From assembly GCF_001423425.1 (NCBI RefSeq), contig NZ_LMNX01000002.1, forward strand, positions 1,112,854-1,176,853: a stretch of 64,000 nucleotides of DNA. The letters run 5' to 3'. Each line of letters starts with the position of its first letter. The stretch's first letter is position 1. Positions 48,531 to 60,157 of this stretch are shown in pieces. This DNA is from Rhizobium sp. Leaf306 (GTDB taxonomy: Bacteria; Pseudomonadota; Alphaproteobacteria; Rhizobiales; Rhizobiaceae). A model generated the notes under the pieces. That model did no database searches. It was not told where the DNA came from and saw nothing but the letters and a program-made list of their open reading frames with translations. The translations under genes and the position numbers were made by a program.

Positions 48531-48956
48531 TTATGCGGCTTCGGCAGTTTCTGCTTCAGCAGCAACGCGAGCCTTGTCGGCTGCGCCCTTGGCATCGACG
48601 TCGCGCTCGACGAATTCGATGACAGCCATCGGAGCGTTGTCGCCCTGACGATAGCCGGCCTTCATGATGCGCAGGTAGCCGCCGTTGCGGGTTGCGTAAC
48701 GCGAAGCGATGGCATCGAACAGCTTGCGAACAGCGTCCTGATCCTGGATCTGCGAGATCGCCTGACGACGAGCGTGCAGGTCGCCGCGCTTGCCGAGAGT
48801 GACGAGCTTTTCGACGATCGGGCGAATTTCTTTCGCCTTCGGCAGGGTTGTTACGATCTGCTCATGGGTGATGAGCGAAGCCGCCATGTTGGCAAACATG
48901 GCTTTGCGGTGGCTTGCGGTGCGGTTGAGCTTACGGCCCGAATTTCCGTGACGCAT
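48531..48956 (-). CDS. rplQ: 50S ribosomal protein L17
   Basis: 141 residues; [20 protein letters not shown] is the family signature at the N-terminus. The C-terminus is extended by an alanine/glutamate-rich tail ([20 protein letters not shown]), as in other alphaproteobacteria. Last gene of the alpha operon, 46 bases after rpoA. Confidence 0.97.
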   Translation of the reverse strand: MRHGNSGRKLNRTASHRKAMFANMAASLITHEQIVTTLPKAKEIRPIVEKLVTLGKRGDLHARRQAISQIQDQDAVRKLFDAIASRYATRNGGYLRIMKAGYRQGDNAPMAVIEFVERDVDAKGAADKARVAAEAETAEAA

Positions 48957-49002
48957 GGTGTGTCTCCTTCACTTGCAGGCATTCGCCTGCAGTCTGATCC
49001 TG

Positions 49003-50013
49003 TTAGTATTGGTCTTCGTAACGCTTTGCGAGATCTTCAATGTTTTCCGGCGGCCATGCAGGAACTTCCATACCAAGATGGAGGCCCATGGATGCCAGAA
49101 CTTCCTTGATCTCGTTCAGCGACTTGCGACCGAAATTCGGAGTGCGGAGCATCTCGGCTTCGGTCTTCTGGATGAGGTCGCCGATATAGACGATGTTGTC
49201 GTTCTTCAGGCAGTTGGCCGAACGGACGGAAAGTTCCAGTTCGTCGACCTTCTTGAGGAGTGCCGGGTTGAACGCGAGTTCGGTGACGGCTTCCTCTTCT
49301 GCTTCCTTCTGCGGTTCGTCGAAGTTGACGAAGACCGACAGCTGGTCCTGAAGGATACGAGCGGCGAAGGCTACGGCGTCTTCACCCGAGACCGAACCAT
49401 CGGTTTCGATGGTCATGGTCAGCTTGTCATAGTCGAGAACCTGGCCTTCACGGGTGTTTTCCACCTTGTAGGACACTTTCTTGACCGGGGAATACAGGCT
49501 GTCGACCGGGATGAGACCGATCGGAGCGTCTTCCGCACGGTTACGATCGGCAGGAACGTAGCCCTTGCCGTTGTTGACCGTGAATTCCATACGGATCTCC
49601 GCACCCTCGTCGAGCGTGCAGATCACGTGGTCGGGGTTGAGGATCTCGATATCGCCAACCGTCTGAATGTCGCCGGCGGTAACGGAGCCCGGGCCCTGCT
49701 TGCGCACGACCATGCGCTTGGAATCGTCACCATCCATCTTGATGGCGATTTCCTTGATGTTCAGCACGATGTCCGTCACATCTTCCCGAACGCCGGGGAT
49801 GGAGGAGAATTCGTGCAGAACGCCGTCGATCTGCACTGCGGTAACAGCAGCACCGCGCAGCGACGACAAAAGTACGCGACGAAGCGCGTTGCCGAGCGTC
49901 AGGCCGAAGCCGCGCTCGAGAGGCTCAGCAACAAGCGTTGCCTTTGTACGGCCGGAAGAGGAAAACTCCACCTTGTTCGGCTTAATCAGTTCCTGCCAGT
50001 TCTTCTGGATCAT
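49003..50013 (-). CDS. rpoA: RNA polymerase alpha subunit
   Basis: 336 residues. The N-terminal assembly domain includes [20 protein letters not shown]; the linker and the C-terminal domain ([20 protein letters not shown], then [20 protein letters not shown]) bind promoter UP elements and activators. It sits between rpsK and rplQ, with a 174-base gap to rpsK that is large for this operon. Confidence 0.98.
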   Translation of the reverse strand: MIQKNWQELIKPNKVEFSSSGRTKATLVAEPLERGFGLTLGNALRRVLLSSLRGAAVTAVQIDGVLHEFSSIPGVREDVTDIVLNIKEIAIKMDGDDSKRMVVRKQGPGSVTAGDIQTVGDIEILNPDHVICTLDEGAEIRMEFTVNNGKGYVPADRNRAEDAPIGLIPVDSLYSPVKKVSYKVENTREGQVLDYDKLTMTIETDGSVSGEDAVAFAARILQDQLSVFVNFDEPQKEAEEEAVTELAFNPALLKKVDELELSVRSANCLKNDNIVYIGDLIQKTEAEMLRTPNFGRKSLNEIKEVLASMGLHLGMEVPAWPPENIEDLAKRYEDQY

Positions 50014-50187
50014 GACCTACTACCTTCCGTTCGTTACCACCATCCAATCGTGGTAACCGAGCACGAGGAACACCGGAAATACCCTTCCGGCTATACGGTG
50101 AAAGCCGCCTCGACTCTTTCAGGAGACGGAGCGGCTATTACCGGGTTCAGATGAAGATCGCTGCGAAGCGAGCTCCAAAAACGTCCA

Positions 50188-50577
50188 TTAGACGCGGCGC
50201 TTCTTGCGCGGGCGGCAACCGTTGTGCGGGATCGGGGTCACGTCGCGGATCGAGGTGATCATGAAGCCGGCAGCCTGCAGAGCGCGCAAAGCCGATTCGC
50301 GACCGGAACCCGGACCGCAAACTTCAACTTCGAGCGACTTCATGCCGTGCTCCTGGGCCTTCTTGGCGCAGTCTTCGGCAGCGATCTGAGCGGCGAACGG
50401 GGTCGACTTGCGCGAACCCTTGAAGCCCTTTGCACCAGCAGACGACCAGGCAATAGCATTGCCCTGTGCGTCGGTGATGGTGATCATGGTGTTATTGAAC
50501 GTCGAGTTGACGTGCGCAACGCCCGACGTAATATTTTTGCGTTCGCGGCGGCGTACGCGTGTGGCTTCCTTGGCCAT
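50188..50577 (-). CDS. rpsK: 30S ribosomal protein S11
   Basis: 129 residues, small-subunit platform protein. [20 protein letters not shown] and the C-terminal [16 protein letters not shown] are diagnostic. Between rpsM and rpoA. Confidence 0.98.
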   Translation of the reverse strand: MAKEATRVRRRERKNITSGVAHVNSTFNNTMITITDAQGNAIAWSSAGAKGFKGSRKSTPFAAQIAAEDCAKKAQEHGMKSLEVEVCGPGSGRESALRALQAAGFMITSIRDVTPIPHNGCRPRKKRRV

Positions 50578-50692
50578 GGTATTCCTTTCGTTGATCTCTG
50601 CACCGCCGTAATGCCAGCGGCTCCACCTCAGATCAGACAGTCACGAAAAAGCAACCAGGAGCCCTGCCCGCTTTGCGACTATCGATCCAAAA

Positions 50693-51061
50693 TTACTTCT
50701 TCTTACCAGCAATCGCCTTTGCCGGACCCTTGCGGGTGCGGGCATTGGTGTGCGTGCGCTGACCGCGGACCGGAAGGCCACGGCGGTGACGCAGGCCGCG
50801 ATAGCAGCCGAGGTCCATGAGGCGCTTGATGTTCATCGCGGTTTCGCGACGAAGATCACCTTCGACGCGATAATCGCGGTCGATGGTTTCGCGGATCTGA
50901 AGGACTTCCGAGTCGGTCAGCTGATGGACGCGCTTTTCAGCGGCAAGACCAACCTTCTCCATGATTTCCTGTGCGAATTTCGGGCCGATCCCGTGAATGT
51001 AGGTCAGCGCGATGACAACGCGCTTCGCAGTCGGGATGTTGACGCCAGCGATACGTGCCAC
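50693..51061 (-). CDS. rpsM: 30S ribosomal protein S13
   Basis: 122 residues. The start is the GTG at 51059-51061 rather than an upstream ATG: it gives [15 protein letters not shown], the conserved N-terminus, and AAGGAG lies seven bases ahead. The C-terminus has [20 protein letters not shown]. First gene of the alpha operon, 243 bases after adk; a promoter is expected in that gap, but I cannot place it. Confidence 0.96.
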   Translation of the reverse strand: MARIAGVNIPTAKRVVIALTYIHGIGPKFAQEIMEKVGLAAEKRVHQLTDSEVLQIRETIDRDYRVEGDLRRETAMNIKRLMDLGCYRGLRHRRGLPVRGQRTHTNARTRKGPAKAIAGKKK

Positions 51062-51304
51062 GTCTATTCTCCTTGCGTTCCGGTTGCCATCCGGCAAGCG
51101 GTACTTCTTCCATGAAAGCGACCTTTGGATACGGTCGCCAGTTCAAACTTCATACGAGACAGGCAAAATGATCGCCCCGGATGTCCTTGCGGGAATCCGC
51201 GCCGATCGCTGTAAAACTGTCGCGAGTTGGCGCGGTGTTTAGCGGAATCAGTGCTTGAATGCAACTGCTCCACCCCAAGATTCTTTAACCCATCCAAGAC
51301 AGTC

Positions 51305-51955
51305 TCAGAGACTGGCAAGGATCTTTTCGATATCGGCCGTGACAGTATCCATCTCGGCCATGCCATCGACAACCTTGAGCTTGCCTTTGGCATAGTAGTA
51401 ACCAATGAGCGGCGAGGTTTCCTTGTAGTAAACCTCGAGACGCTTGGTCATAGTCTCGGCGTTGTCGTCCGGCCGACGCTTGAAGTGGGTCGAGCCACAC
51501 TTGTCGCACGTGCCATCCGACGAAGGCTTCTTATCCGAGTCGTGGTAGACCGTCCCGCACTGGGCGCAGGAATAGCGACCGGAGACGCGACGGACAAGCT
51601 CCTTATCGTCGACGCGAAGTTCAATCACGACGGAAAGATCGAGCCCCTTGGCAGACAGCATCGCCTCAGTGGCGTCCGCCTGCACGAGCGTGCGGGGAAA
51701 ACCGTCAAGGATGAAACCGTTCGCGCAGTCGGGCGCGTCTATGCGCTCGGAGACGATCGCGTTGACGATCTCGTCAGAGACGAGATTGCCCGCATCCATG
51801 ACTGCCTTGGCGCGCTTGCCGACTTCGGTCTCAGCTGCCACGGCTGCCCGCAGCATATCACCAGTGGAGAGCTGCGGAATGCCATGCTTCTCCACGATCC
51901 GCTGGGCTTGGGTCCCCTTGCCCGCGCCCGGCGGTCCTAAAAGAATCAGTCTCAT
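51305..51955 (-). CDS. adk: Adenylate kinase with zinc-type lid
   Basis: 216 residues. P-loop [13 protein letters not shown] at the N-terminus, [11 protein letters not shown] in the AMP site. The lid has four cysteines (CAQCGTVYH...CDKCGSTHF), so it should bind zinc, unlike E. coli Adk. It interconverts ATP+AMP and 2 ADP. The start overlaps the secY stop (ATGA), showing translational coupling. Confidence 0.97.
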   Translation of the reverse strand: MRLILLGPPGAGKGTQAQRIVEKHGIPQLSTGDMLRAAVAAETEVGKRAKAVMDAGNLVSDEIVNAIVSERIDAPDCANGFILDGFPRTLVQADATEAMLSAKGLDLSVVIELRVDDKELVRRVSGRYSCAQCGTVYHDSDKKPSSDGTCDKCGSTHFKRRPDDNAETMTKRLEVYYKETSPLIGYYYAKGKLKVVDGMAEMDTVTADIEKILASL

Positions 51956-53292
51956 CGTCCCCTCTTTCCACCGCGTAGTTTCGACTTCTTGATCAATCCC
52001 TCATACTGCTGCGCGATGAGGTGTCCCTGGATCTGCGCAACCGTATCAAGGGTTACACTGACCACGATCAAAAGCGAAGTACCACCAAGGGCTAACGGAA
52101 CGCCCGTTCTGGCCACCAGGAATTCGGGAAGAATGCAGACCACGACGAGATAGATAGCGCCGACGACCGTGATTCGGGTCAGGACGTAATCGATATATTC
52201 CGCGGTACGCTCACCGGGACGGATGCCGGGAATGAAGCCGCCGTGCTTCTTCAGGTTATCAGCCGTATCCTTCGGGTTGAAGACGATGGCCGTGTAGAAG
52301 AAGGCGAAGAACGCGATCAGCATGGCGTAGAACAGCATAAACAGCGGCTGGCCGTGGCCAAGAGCTGCAATGATCCCCGTTGCCCAATCTGGCAGCTGTG
52401 AATTGCCGGCAAAGCCTGCAGCCGTTGCCGGCAGAAGCAGAAGCGAGGATGCAAAGATTGCCGGAATAACGCCCGCTGTATTGAGCTTCAGCGGAAGGTG
52501 CGAGGTATCGCCCTGGAACATGCGGTTGCCGACCTGACGCTTCGGATACTGGATCAGAAGCCGGCGCTGGGCGCGTTCAACAAACACGATCAGCGCAATG
52601 ACGGCGATCGCGACGATGATAACGGTGAGAATCAGAGCCGTCGGCAGAGCACCGGTACGACCGAGTTCCATTGTGTTGGCGAGCGCGCCAGGAAGACCTG
52701 CGGCAATACCGGCAAAGATGATCAGCGAAATACCGTTGCCGATACCACGCGAGGTGATCTGCTCACCAAGCCACATCAGGAACATCGTGCCGCCAAGCAG
52801 CGTGACGACCGTTGAGAGCGTGAAGAACCAGCCCGGGTTGGACACGATGCCCTGACCGCTCGAAAGGCCGGCAGCGATGCCGTAGGCCTGAAGCGCGCCG
52901 AGAATCACGGTGCCGTAGCGAGTGTACTGGTTGATGATTTTGCGACCCGCCTCGCCTTCCTTCTTCAGGTTCTCGAGCGACGGGACGACCGAAGTCATCA
53001 GCTGCACGATAATCGAAGCGGAAATGTAAGGCATGATGCCGAGGGCGAAGATCGCCATGCGCTCGACAGCACCGCCGGAGAACATGTTGAAGAGGCCGAG
53101 AATGCCACCCGACTGACCGCTAAAGGCCTGCGCATAGGCTTCAGGGTTGAGACCTGGCAGCGGGATATGCGTGCCCAAGCGATAAACAAGAAGCGCTGCC
53201 AGCGTGAACCACAGGCGTTTCTTGAGATCTTCCGCCTTGGCGAAAGTTTTGAAATTCAGATTTGAGGCCAGTTGTTCAGCTGCAGAAGCCAT
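51952..53292 (-). CDS. secY: Preprotein translocase subunit SecY
   Basis: 446 residues with ten membrane segments. [19 protein letters not shown] near the N-terminus and [20 protein letters not shown] in the cytosolic loop are SecY signatures. It forms the protein-conducting channel with SecE and SecG. The ATG at 53290-53292 gives the usual start ([17 protein letters not shown]); it is separated from rplO by 230 bases and a strong terminator, so it probably has its own promoter. Confidence 0.97.
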   Translation of the reverse strand: MASAAEQLASNLNFKTFAKAEDLKKRLWFTLAALLVYRLGTHIPLPGLNPEAYAQAFSGQSGGILGLFNMFSGGAVERMAIFALGIMPYISASIIVQLMTSVVPSLENLKKEGEAGRKIINQYTRYGTVILGALQAYGIAAGLSSGQGIVSNPGWFFTLSTVVTLLGGTMFLMWLGEQITSRGIGNGISLIIFAGIAAGLPGALANTMELGRTGALPTALILTVIIVAIAVIALIVFVERAQRRLLIQYPKRQVGNRMFQGDTSHLPLKLNTAGVIPAIFASSLLLLPATAAGFAGNSQLPDWATGIIAALGHGQPLFMLFYAMLIAFFAFFYTAIVFNPKDTADNLKKHGGFIPGIRPGERTAEYIDYVLTRITVVGAIYLVVVCILPEFLVARTGVPLALGGTSLLIVVSVTLDTVAQIQGHLIAQQYEGLIKKSKLRGGKRGR

Positions 53293-53477
53293 GCAATTCT
53301 CCGCCCGACCCATCCCCCGGCGGCATGTGCCTTCCGGAACGCAGTCTTGATTCTGTTTTCAGAAAGCTGGGGGCGCGAGATGCTGTCGCAATCGCCTGCC
53401 TCACCCATTTTTCCGTCTGATCCCGGTAGCTGACCGGCCGGACTGCCTTGGGGATCGTGAGGCTCACATATGGACAT

Positions 53478-53514
53478 AAAATCACCCGGTGTGAAGCTCA
53501 CACCGGGTGATTTT
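53478..53514 (-). terminator. 17-bp perfect hairpin terminator between rplO and secY
   Basis: AAAATCACCCGGTGTGA (53478-53494) and TCACACCGGGTGATTTT (53498-53514) pair perfectly around three bases; on the minus strand it ends in T4. It starts 9 bases after the rplO stop. Confidence 0.88.
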
Positions 53515-53522
53515 CAAACGAT

Positions 53523-54002
53523 TTATTCAGCGGCTGTTTCAGCAACCACGAGCAGCTTGATCGAGCCGCCCGACTTTTCGATCTTTTCGACGGCAGCCTT
53601 GGAGGCACCGGCGACTTCGATCGAAACCTTGGTTGTCAGTTCGCCGCCGGACAGGACGCGAACGCCGTCCTTGAGGCGACGGATGACGCCGGCAGCCTTG
53701 AGAGCTGCTGCGTCGACAGTCGCGTTTGCGTCGAGCTTGCCAGCATCGATCGCAGTCTGGATACGGCCGAGCGATACGGTTGCGTATTCAGATGCGAAGA
53801 TGTTGTTGAAGCCGCGCTTCGGAAGACGACGGTAGATTGGCATCTGACCGCCTTCGAAGCCGTTGATCGAAACGCCTGAACGGGCCTTCTGACCCTTGAC
53901 GCCGCGTCCACCGGTCTTGCCCTTGCCGGAACCGATACCGCGACCAACGCGGATACGGTCCTTCGAAGAGCCTTCGTTGTCCTTAATCTCATTCAGTTTC
54001 AT
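53523..54002 (-). CDS. rplO: 50S ribosomal protein L15
   Basis: 159 residues. [20 protein letters not shown] and [18 protein letters not shown] identify it; the C-terminus is longer than in E. coli (144). The ATG at 54000-54002 follows GGAGG. Last gene before the terminator at 53478. Confidence 0.97.
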   Translation of the reverse strand: MKLNEIKDNEGSSKDRIRVGRGIGSGKGKTGGRGVKGQKARSGVSINGFEGGQMPIYRRLPKRGFNNIFASEYATVSLGRIQTAIDAGKLDANATVDAAALKAAGVIRRLKDGVRVLSGGELTTKVSIEVAGASKAAVEKIEKSGGSIKLLVVAETAAE

Positions 54003-54018
54003 GGTCAATTCCTCCGTC

Positions 54019-54228
54019 TCACTTCTCTTCGACGACGCGAACGAGATGCTGGACAGCACGGATCATGCCACGAACGGAAGGAGTATCTTCCAGAGTGCTG
54101 GTCCGATGCATCTTGTTGAGGCCAAGACCGATCAGCGTTGCGCGCTGTTCGGCCGGGCGGCGGATTGGGCTGCCGATCTGCTGAACGGTAACCGTCTTTG
54201 CTTCAGTCTTCTGCGTAGCCTTAGCCAT
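54019..54228 (-). CDS. rpmD: 50S ribosomal protein L30
   Basis: 69 residues with [20 protein letters not shown] and [20 protein letters not shown], the whole L30 fold plus a short N-terminal extension. Between rpsE and rplO with gaps of 14 and 16 bases. Confidence 0.96.
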   Translation of the reverse strand: MAKATQKTEAKTVTVQQIGSPIRRPAEQRATLIGLGLNKMHRTSTLEDTPSVRGMIRAVQHLVRVVEEK

Positions 54229-54242
54229 GGTTCAGACTCCTC

Positions 54243-54812
54243 TTATTCTTCCGACGCATTGCCGGAAGCGGCGCGGCGCGACTGCAGGGTGGCATACTTG
54301 AGGCCACGCTGAGCTGCTACGTCCTTCGGATGCACCTGGTGCTTCAGAGCGTCGAACGTTGCGCGAACCATGTTGTATGGGTTCGACGAACCAGTCGACT
54401 TCGCAACAACGTCATGGACGCCGAGCGTTTCGAATACAGCGCGCATCGGGCCGCCGGCGATGATACCGGTACCAGCCTTGGCCGAGCGCAGCAGAACCTT
54501 GCCGGCGCCGTGACGACCATTGACGTCGTGATGCAACGTACGGCCGTCACGCAGCGGTACGAAGATCAGATCGCGCTTTGCAGATTCGGTTGCCTTGCGG
54601 ATGGCTTCCGGCACTTCGCGTGCCTTGCCATGACCGAAGCCAACGCGACCCTTCTGGTCGCCGACGACGACGAGAGCAGCAAAACCGAAACGACGGCCGC
54701 CCTTGACGACCTTGGCGACGCGGTTGATCGCGACCAGCTTGTCGACAAATTCGCTATCGCGTTCTTCGCGGTTCTGGCGATCGTTGCCCGAACCTCTTCT
54801 TTCCTGTGCCAT
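54243..54812 (-). CDS. rpsE: 30S ribosomal protein S5
   Basis: 189 residues. [20 protein letters not shown] is the double-stranded RNA-binding start, and [20 protein letters not shown] follows. S5 helps decoding accuracy. A 125-base gap to rplR is longer than usual in this operon; I see no hairpin in it. Confidence 0.97.
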   Translation of the reverse strand: MAQERRGSGNDRQNREERDSEFVDKLVAINRVAKVVKGGRRFGFAALVVVGDQKGRVGFGHGKAREVPEAIRKATESAKRDLIFVPLRDGRTLHHDVNGRHGAGKVLLRSAKAGTGIIAGGPMRAVFETLGVHDVVAKSTGSSNPYNMVRATFDALKHQVHPKDVAAQRGLKYATLQSRRAASGNASEE

Positions 54813-54937
54813 TGTCCTTTTCCTTTTTCTTTTGCGGGTGGAACGGCAGGTTGAGATTGTCCGGCGTACCGGACGTGATGCGGTAAAACCGCAAATCGCC
54901 CGGCCTCCCCTTCTTCAGGCAGACCGGGCGAAATTTC

Positions 54938-55300
54938 TTAGAAGCTCAGGCCGCCTTCGCGGGCAGCTTCAGCAAGAGCCTTGATGCGGCCGTGGTAGAT
55001 GAATGCGCCGCGGTCGAACACGACTTCCGTCACGCCAGCCTTGGCAGCGCGCTCTGCAACCAACTTGCCAACGGCAGCAGCTGCTGCAACGTCCGCACCG
55101 GTCTTCAGCGACTTGCGCAGATCGACGTCGAGCGTGGAAGCGGCTGCAAGCGTGCGGCCGGCCACGTCGTCGATGACCTGAACGTAGATGTTTTTCGAGG
55201 AGCGGTGAACCGACAGACGCGGACGGCCATTTGCGACCTTCTTGATCTGACGGCGAACACGGCTCGCACGCTTTGTGAGTGCTTCTTTTCTGGTAGCCAT
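54938..55300 (-). CDS. rplR: 50S ribosomal protein L18
   Basis: 120 residues: [20 protein letters not shown] and the C-terminal [20 protein letters not shown] are diagnostic. It binds 5S rRNA. 12 bases after rplF. Confidence 0.97.
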   Translation of the reverse strand: MATRKEALTKRASRVRRQIKKVANGRPRLSVHRSSKNIYVQVIDDVAGRTLAAASTLDVDLRKSLKTGADVAAAAAVGKLVAERAAKAGVTEVVFDRGAFIYHGRIKALAEAAREGGLSF

Positions 55301-55312
55301 GATCCCGCGTCC

Positions 55313-55846
55313 TTACTTCTTCTTGCCTTCCTTGCGGACGATCCGTTCCTCAGCGTACTTGACGCCTTTGCCCTTGTAGGGCTCTGGACCGCGGTATTCG
55401 CGGATTTCCGCTGCTACCTGACCGACCTGCTGTTTATTAATGCCGGAGACGATGATTTCCGTCGGCTTCGGCACGGCAATGGTGATGCCTTCCGGGGTCT
55501 GATAGACCACGTCGTGGCTGAAACCGAGAGCCAGCTGCAGGTTCTTGCCCTGCAGCGACGCGCGGTAACCAACGCCGTTGATTTCAAGCTTGCGCTCGAA
55601 ACCGTCCTTCACACCCTTCAGGATGTTTTCGATCATCGTGCGGGACATGCCCCACTTCGAACGAGCATCCTTGGAATCGTTGACCGGAGTCACCGAAATG
55701 GCATTGTCTTTGATTTCAAGCTTGATTTCGTCGTTAGCGACGAAGAAAAGCTCGCCCTTCGGGCCCTTGGCAGTGACTTTCTGGCCATCAACCGAGGCCG
55801 TGATCCCTGCAGGAACCTGAACGGGCTTTTTACCGATACGAGACAT
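55313..55846 (-). CDS. rplF: 50S ribosomal protein L6
   Basis: 177 residues, two repeated L6 domains; [20 protein letters not shown] starts the first, and [20 protein letters not shown] ends the second. Confidence 0.98.
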   Translation of the reverse strand: MSRIGKKPVQVPAGITASVDGQKVTAKGPKGELFFVANDEIKLEIKDNAISVTPVNDSKDARSKWGMSRTMIENILKGVKDGFERKLEINGVGYRASLQGKNLQLALGFSHDVVYQTPEGITIAVPKPTEIIVSGINKQQVGQVAAEIREYRGPEPYKGKGVKYAEERIVRKEGKKK

Positions 55847-55888
55847 TATTCAATCCTGTCTGTTCGCTAGGGAGATCCTTGCGCAGTC

Positions 55889-56287
55889 TTAGAAGACCGA
55901 GCAAAGAACCTCGCCGCCTACGTTCTGTTCGCGAGCCTGGTGATCGGCCATCACGCCCTTCGGAGTCGAAAGGATGGTGATGCCGAGGCCGTTCGCGACC
56001 TGAGGGATGGACTTGACCGAGACATAAACTCGGCGGCCCGGCTTGGACACGCGGCCGATCTCACGGATCACCGACGCGCCTTCGTAGTACTTCAGTTCGA
56101 TTTCGATCTCGGCCTTGCCGTTGCCGAAATCGGTTTCAGTGTAACCGCGGATGTAGCCTTCAGCCTGCAGCACGTCGAGAACGCGAACGCGCAGCCTGGA
56201 GGCTGGCGTCGAAACGGTCGACTTGCGGCGGGAAGCGCCGTTGCGGATACGTGTGAGCATATCGCCCAAGGGATCAGTCATGGTCAT
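55889..56287 (-). CDS. rpsH: 30S ribosomal protein S8
   Basis: 132 residues; [20 protein letters not shown] begins it and [20 protein letters not shown] near the end is the signature. In E. coli S8 represses the spc operon by binding its mRNA at rplE. Confidence 0.98.
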   Translation of the reverse strand: MTMTDPLGDMLTRIRNGASRRKSTVSTPASRLRVRVLDVLQAEGYIRGYTETDFGNGKAEIEIELKYYEGASVIREIGRVSKPGRRVYVSVKSIPQVANGLGITILSTPKGVMADHQAREQNVGGEVLCSVF

Positions 56288-56299
56288 CTAACGATCTCC

Positions 56300-56605
56300 T
56301 TACCAGCTCGACTTGACGATGCCCGGCACTTTGCCGAGGCTGCCGAGTTCGCGAAGTGCAATACGCGACATCTTAAGCTTGCGATAGAAAGCGCGTGGGC
56401 GACCGGTGACTTCGCAACGGTTGCGGATACGCGTCTTCGAGCCATCGCGCGGCAGAGAAGCGAGCTTGATAGTTGCCTTGAACCGCTCTTCGATCGGAAG
56501 TTCCTGGTTCATGATGGTCGCCTTCAATACAGCACGCTTGGCTGCATGGTCCGCGACGGTCTTGCGGCGGCGCTTGTTCTTTTCAACTGCGCTGGTTTTC
56601 GCCAT
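56300..56605 (-). CDS. rpsN: 30S ribosomal protein S14 (zinc-free type)
   Basis: 101 residues with [20 protein letters not shown] near the C-terminus. Only one cysteine remains at the zinc site, so it is the long, zinc-independent form. Confidence 0.97.
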   Translation of the reverse strand: MAKTSAVEKNKRRRKTVADHAAKRAVLKATIMNQELPIEERFKATIKLASLPRDGSKTRIRNRCEVTGRPRAFYRKLKMSRIALRELGSLGKVPGIVKSSW

Positions 56606-56638
56606 ATCGGAGTTCCTTTTAAACGCTCGTCGTTACGG

Positions 56639-57196
56639 TTACTGGCGGAACGGGAAGTTGAACTCTTTCAGGAGAGCCCGTGCTTCGTCGTCGTTGGTAG
56701 CCGTCGTGCAAACGATGATGTCCATGCCCCACATCTGATCAACCTTGTCGTAGTTGATCTCCGGGAACACAATGTGTTCCTTGATGCCCATGGCGAAGTT
56801 GCCACGGCCGTCAAAGGACTTCGGGTTCAGGCCGCGAAAGTCGCGAACGCGCGGAAGCGCGATGTTGACCAGTCGATCCATGAATTCGTACATGCGGGCG
56901 CCGCGAAGCGTAACCTTGGCACCGATCGGCATGAATTCGCGAACCTTGAAGCCCGCGATGGAATTCCGTGCCTTTGTGATGACCGGCTTCTGGCCGGCGA
57001 TCGCTGCAAGGTCGGCTGCTGCAACCGTTGGCTTCTTGCTGTCGGCAGTTGCTTCGCCCACACCCATGTTGATGACGATCTTGTCCAGCTTGGGGATCAT
57101 CATGTCGTTGGAGTAGGAAAACTGCTCCTTCAGCGCGGCGCGGATGCGGGAAACGTATTCCGCCTTGAGCCGCGGCTCATACTTGGACTCAGCCAT
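56639..57196 (-). CDS. rplE: 50S ribosomal protein L5
   Basis: 185 residues; [20 protein letters not shown] and [20 protein letters not shown] identify it. It binds 5S rRNA in the central protuberance. The start overlaps rplX by 8 bases. Confidence 0.98.
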   Translation of the reverse strand: MAESKYEPRLKAEYVSRIRAALKEQFSYSNDMMIPKLDKIVINMGVGEATADSKKPTVAAADLAAIAGQKPVITKARNSIAGFKVREFMPIGAKVTLRGARMYEFMDRLVNIALPRVRDFRGLNPKSFDGRGNFAMGIKEHIVFPEINYDKVDQMWGMDIIVCTTATNDDEARALLKEFNFPFRQ

Positions 57197-57497
57197 CGAT
57201 CACATCTCCCGTACGCTTGGCGACACGCACCTTCTTACCGTCGACGACCGAGAAACCAACGCGAGTTGGCTTACCGTCTTTCGCGGCAACCGCGATGTTC
57301 GACAGATGGATGGACGCTTCCTTGTTGATGATGCCAGCTTCCTGCGTCTGCGACTGACGCTGGTGGCGCTTCACCATGTTGATGCCGCGAACGACCGCGC
57401 GGTCTTCCTTCGGCATAACCTGGATTACTTCACCGGTGCGGCCCTTGTCCTTGCCGGTCAGTACGACGACGTTGTCGCCCTTCTTGATCTTCTGCAT
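57189..57497 (-). CDS. rplX: 50S ribosomal protein L24
   Basis: 102 residues. KOW motif [20 protein letters not shown] at the N-terminus; an assembly initiator that binds 23S rRNA early. 12 bases after rplN, overlapping rplE. Confidence 0.98.
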   Translation of the reverse strand: MQKIKKGDNVVVLTGKDKGRTGEVIQVMPKEDRAVVRGINMVKRHQRQSQTQEAGIINKEASIHLSNIAVAAKDGKPTRVGFSVVDGKKVRVAKRTGDVIDG

Positions 57498-57509
57498 ATC
57501 TCTCGCTCC

Positions 57510-57878
57510 TTACAGAACTTCAGGAGCCAGCGAGATGATCTTCATGTGGTTCTTGGCGCGAAGTTCGCGCGGAACCGGTCCGAAGATACGGGTGCCGATC
57601 GGCTCTTTCTTGTTGTCGATGAGGACCGCTGCGTTGTTGTCGAAGCGGATGACGCTGCCGTCGGCGCGACGGATGTCCTTGGCGGTACGCACAACCACCG
57701 CCTTCATCACGTCACCCTTCTTCACGCGGCCGCGCGGAATAGCTTCCTTGATCGAAACGACGATAACGTCGCCGATCGAAGCGTACTTGCGCTTGGAGCC
57801 GCCCAGCACCTTGATGCACATGACACGACGTGCGCCGGAATTATCCGCCACGTCGAGGTTTGTTTGCATCTGAATCAT
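57510..57878 (-). CDS. rplN: 50S ribosomal protein L14
   Basis: 122 residues from [20 protein letters not shown], the exact family length; [20 protein letters not shown] follows. First gene of the spc operon, as in E. coli. A terminator and a 236-base gap precede it, so a promoter should lie at 57879-58018; CTTGGC...CATACT near 57950-57985 is a weak candidate. Confidence 0.97.
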   Translation of the reverse strand: MIQMQTNLDVADNSGARRVMCIKVLGGSKRKYASIGDVIVVSIKEAIPRGRVKKGDVMKAVVVRTAKDIRRADGSVIRFDNNAAVLIDNKKEPIGTRIFGPVPRELRAKNHMKIISLAPEVL

Positions 57879-58017
57879 GTCAGGTCGCCTTTTTCTAATG
57901 ACCAACTATCCGCGCGCATGAATACGAACGGAGCTGGCTATGAACACATTTTCAGTATGCGCGGGATCGGTCTTGCCAAGGTGGTTTCCCTAAGTGGGAC
58001 CTTCCGTGCGCTGAAAG

Positions 58018-58046
58018 CAAAAGAACGCTCGTTTCCGAGCGTTCTA
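58018..58046 (-). terminator. Intrinsic terminator after rpsQ, between S10 and spc operons
   Basis: On the minus strand AGAACGCTCG pairs with CGAGCGTTCT around a GAAA tetraloop, followed by five T. It lies 69 bases after the rpsQ stop. Confidence 0.88.
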
Positions 58047-58114
58047 CGCCAGTGGCGTGCTTCTTACAGGATTCTGTGTCCGACGCAAGGGCCTGACGCA
58101 AAATCCTGAAGTCT

Positions 58115-58351
58115 TTAAGCCTGGGCGTTGATAACCGTCCAGGTCTTGTCTTTGGAGATCGGGGCGCATTCCTGAATGGAAACTACGTCACCAACCTTGA
58201 ACTGGTTGTTTTCGTCATGGGCCTTGTACTTCTTGGACCGGCGAACGGTCTTCTGAAGCAAAGGGTGAGCGAAGCGGCGCTCGACGCGGACAACAACGGT
58301 CTTCTCGTTCTTGTCGGAAACGACTACGCCCTGCAGAATGCGTTTCGGCAT
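58115..58351 (-). CDS. rpsQ: 30S ribosomal protein S17
   Basis: 78 residues; [20 protein letters not shown] and [20 protein letters not shown] identify it. Last gene of the S10 operon. Confidence 0.97.
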   Translation of the reverse strand: MPKRILQGVVVSDKNEKTVVVRVERRFAHPLLQKTVRRSKKYKAHDENNQFKVGDVVSIQECAPISKDKTWTVINAQA

Positions 58352-58363
58352 ATTATTCTTCCT

Positions 58364-58564
58364 TTAGGCCTTGGCTTCTGCCGCCTTCTGGCGGGCAATG
58401 GTTTTCACGCGAGCGATATCCTTGCGGACCTCGGTGATGCGCGAGGATTTCTCGAGCTGGCCGGTGGCCTTCTGGAAGCGCAGGTTGAACTGCTCCTTCT
58501 TCAGGTCAGCAAGCTTGTCCTTGAGCTGGTCGGCGGTCAGGCCGCGTACGTCTTCGGCTTTCAT
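58364..58564 (-). CDS. rpmC: 50S ribosomal protein L29
   Basis: 66 residues, two helices, [20 protein letters not shown] typical. It sits near the polypeptide exit. Between rplP and rpsQ, both gaps 12 bases. Confidence 0.97.
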   Translation of the reverse strand: MKAEDVRGLTADQLKDKLADLKKEQFNLRFQKATGQLEKSSRITEVRKDIARVKTIARQKAAEAKA

Positions 58565-58576
58565 CGTGCCTTCTCC

Positions 58577-58990
58577 TTAATCTGCGATGCGCTGTACGAA
58601 GCGCGTCGTGACCGAGAGCTTGGCAGACCCGAGGCGAAGTGCCTCGCGCGCGATCTCTTCCGAAACGCCGTCGATCTCGAACATGATACGACCAGGCTTG
58701 ACCTTGCAAGCCCAGTATTCGACAGAACCCTTACCCTTACCCATGCGCACTTCGGTCGGCTTTGCCGTGACCGGTACGTCTGGGAATACGCGGATCCATA
58801 CACGACCCGCACGCTTCATGTAACGTGTGATCGCGCGGCGAGCCGCTTCGATCTCACGTGCGTTGACGCGGTTCGGTTCCTGAGCCTTCAGACCGAATTC
58901 GCCGAATGCGAGGTCGAAGCCACCCTTGGCAACGCCCTTGATGCGGCCCTTGAACTGCTTGCGGAACTTGGTACGCTTTGGCTGCAACAT
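58577..58990 (-). CDS. rplP: 50S ribosomal protein L16
   Basis: 137 residues; [20 protein letters not shown] and [20 protein letters not shown] identify it. Placed near the A and P site tRNA. Confidence 0.98.
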   Translation of the reverse strand: MLQPKRTKFRKQFKGRIKGVAKGGFDLAFGEFGLKAQEPNRVNAREIEAARRAITRYMKRAGRVWIRVFPDVPVTAKPTEVRMGKGKGSVEYWACKVKPGRIMFEIDGVSEEIAREALRLGSAKLSVTTRFVQRIAD

Positions 58991-59028
58991 TTTATTACTT
59001 CTCCGAGCTTATCTTTCGCCAGCGCTAA

Positions 59029-59766
59029 TCAAGCGTTTTCACGTTCGCGGCGACGGTCGCCACGATCGCCACGCTCACGGCTTGCCGGACCCTGCGCATC
59101 GCCTTCCAGCGCGCGACGTTCCGACGCCATCGGATCGTGCTCAAGGATTTCGCCCTTGAAGATCCAGACCTTGATGCCGCAGATACCGAATGCGGTTTCG
59201 GCTTCAGCCGTACCGTAGTCGATGTCGGCGCGCAGTGTGTGCAACGGCACGCGGCCTTCGCGGTACCATTCGGTACGAGCGATTTCCGCGCCACCGAGAC
59301 GGCCGGCGCAAGTGATCTTGATGCCTTCGGCGCCAAGACGCATGGCGGACTGAACAGCACGCTTCATCGCACGGCGGAAAGCCACGCGGCGTTCGAGCTG
59401 CTGGGCGATCGACTGGGCAACGAGCGTTGCGTCGACTTCCGGCTTGCGCACTTCAACGATGTTGAGGTGCGTTTCGGAGTTGGTCATCGTGGAGATCTTC
59501 TTGCGAAGCTTCTCGATGTCCGCACCCTTCTTGCCGATGATCAGACCCGGGCGAGCCGAGTGGATCGTGACGCGGCACTTCTTGTGCGGACGCTCGATAA
59601 CCACCTTGGCGATGCCGGCCTGCTTCAGCTCGGACATCAGGTATGCGCGGATCTTCAGGTCTTCATGAAGCAGCTGGCCGTATTCGGCGTTGTCGGCGAA
59701 CCAACGGCTGTCCCATGTACGGTTGATGCCGAGGCGAAAACCGATAGGATTGATTTTCTGACCCAT
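59029..59766 (-). CDS. rpsC: 30S ribosomal protein S3
   Basis: 245 residues. The KH domain has [20 protein letters not shown]. The C-terminal tail is arginine/glutamate rich. Its start shares one base with the rplV stop. Confidence 0.98.
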   Translation of the reverse strand: MGQKINPIGFRLGINRTWDSRWFADNAEYGQLLHEDLKIRAYLMSELKQAGIAKVVIERPHKKCRVTIHSARPGLIIGKKGADIEKLRKKISTMTNSETHLNIVEVRKPEVDATLVAQSIAQQLERRVAFRRAMKRAVQSAMRLGAEGIKITCAGRLGGAEIARTEWYREGRVPLHTLRADIDYGTAEAETAFGICGIKVWIFKGEILEHDPMASERRALEGDAQGPASRERGDRGDRRRERENA

Positions 59767-60155
59767 TATGCGGCCTCCCCTTTTTCCTCGACTTCGCGAA
59801 CGACGATCGTCAGATGCGCGAACGGCTTTTCGATCCGCGATGCACGGCCACGGCCGCGAGCGTGGAAACGCTTCATCGTGATCGACTTGCCGACGTAGGC
59901 TTCCGCTACGATCAGCGTGTCGACGTCGAGGTCATGGTTGTTTTCGGCGTTGGCGATAGCAGACTCGAGAGTCTTCTTCACCGTGCCTGCGATGCGCTTG
60001 CGGGAGAACTCGAGTTCTGCCAGAGCGCGTTCAACCTTCTTGCCGCGGATCATGGCGGCAACCAGGTTTAGCTTCTGCGGGCTGACGCGAAGCGTACGGG
60101 CGACTGCCTGTGCTTCGTTGTCCTTCAGCCGGCGTTCGGTCTTTGCCTTCGCCAT
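59766..60155 (-). CDS. rplV: 50S ribosomal protein L22
   Basis: 129 residues; the long beta hairpin of the exit tunnel is at [20 protein letters not shown]. Two bases after rpsS. Confidence 0.98.
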   Translation of the reverse strand: MAKAKTERRLKDNEAQAVARTLRVSPQKLNLVAAMIRGKKVERALAELEFSRKRIAGTVKKTLESAIANAENNHDLDVDTLIVAEAYVGKSITMKRFHARGRGRASRIEKPFAHLTIVVREVEEKGEAA

Positions 60156-60157
60156 GA

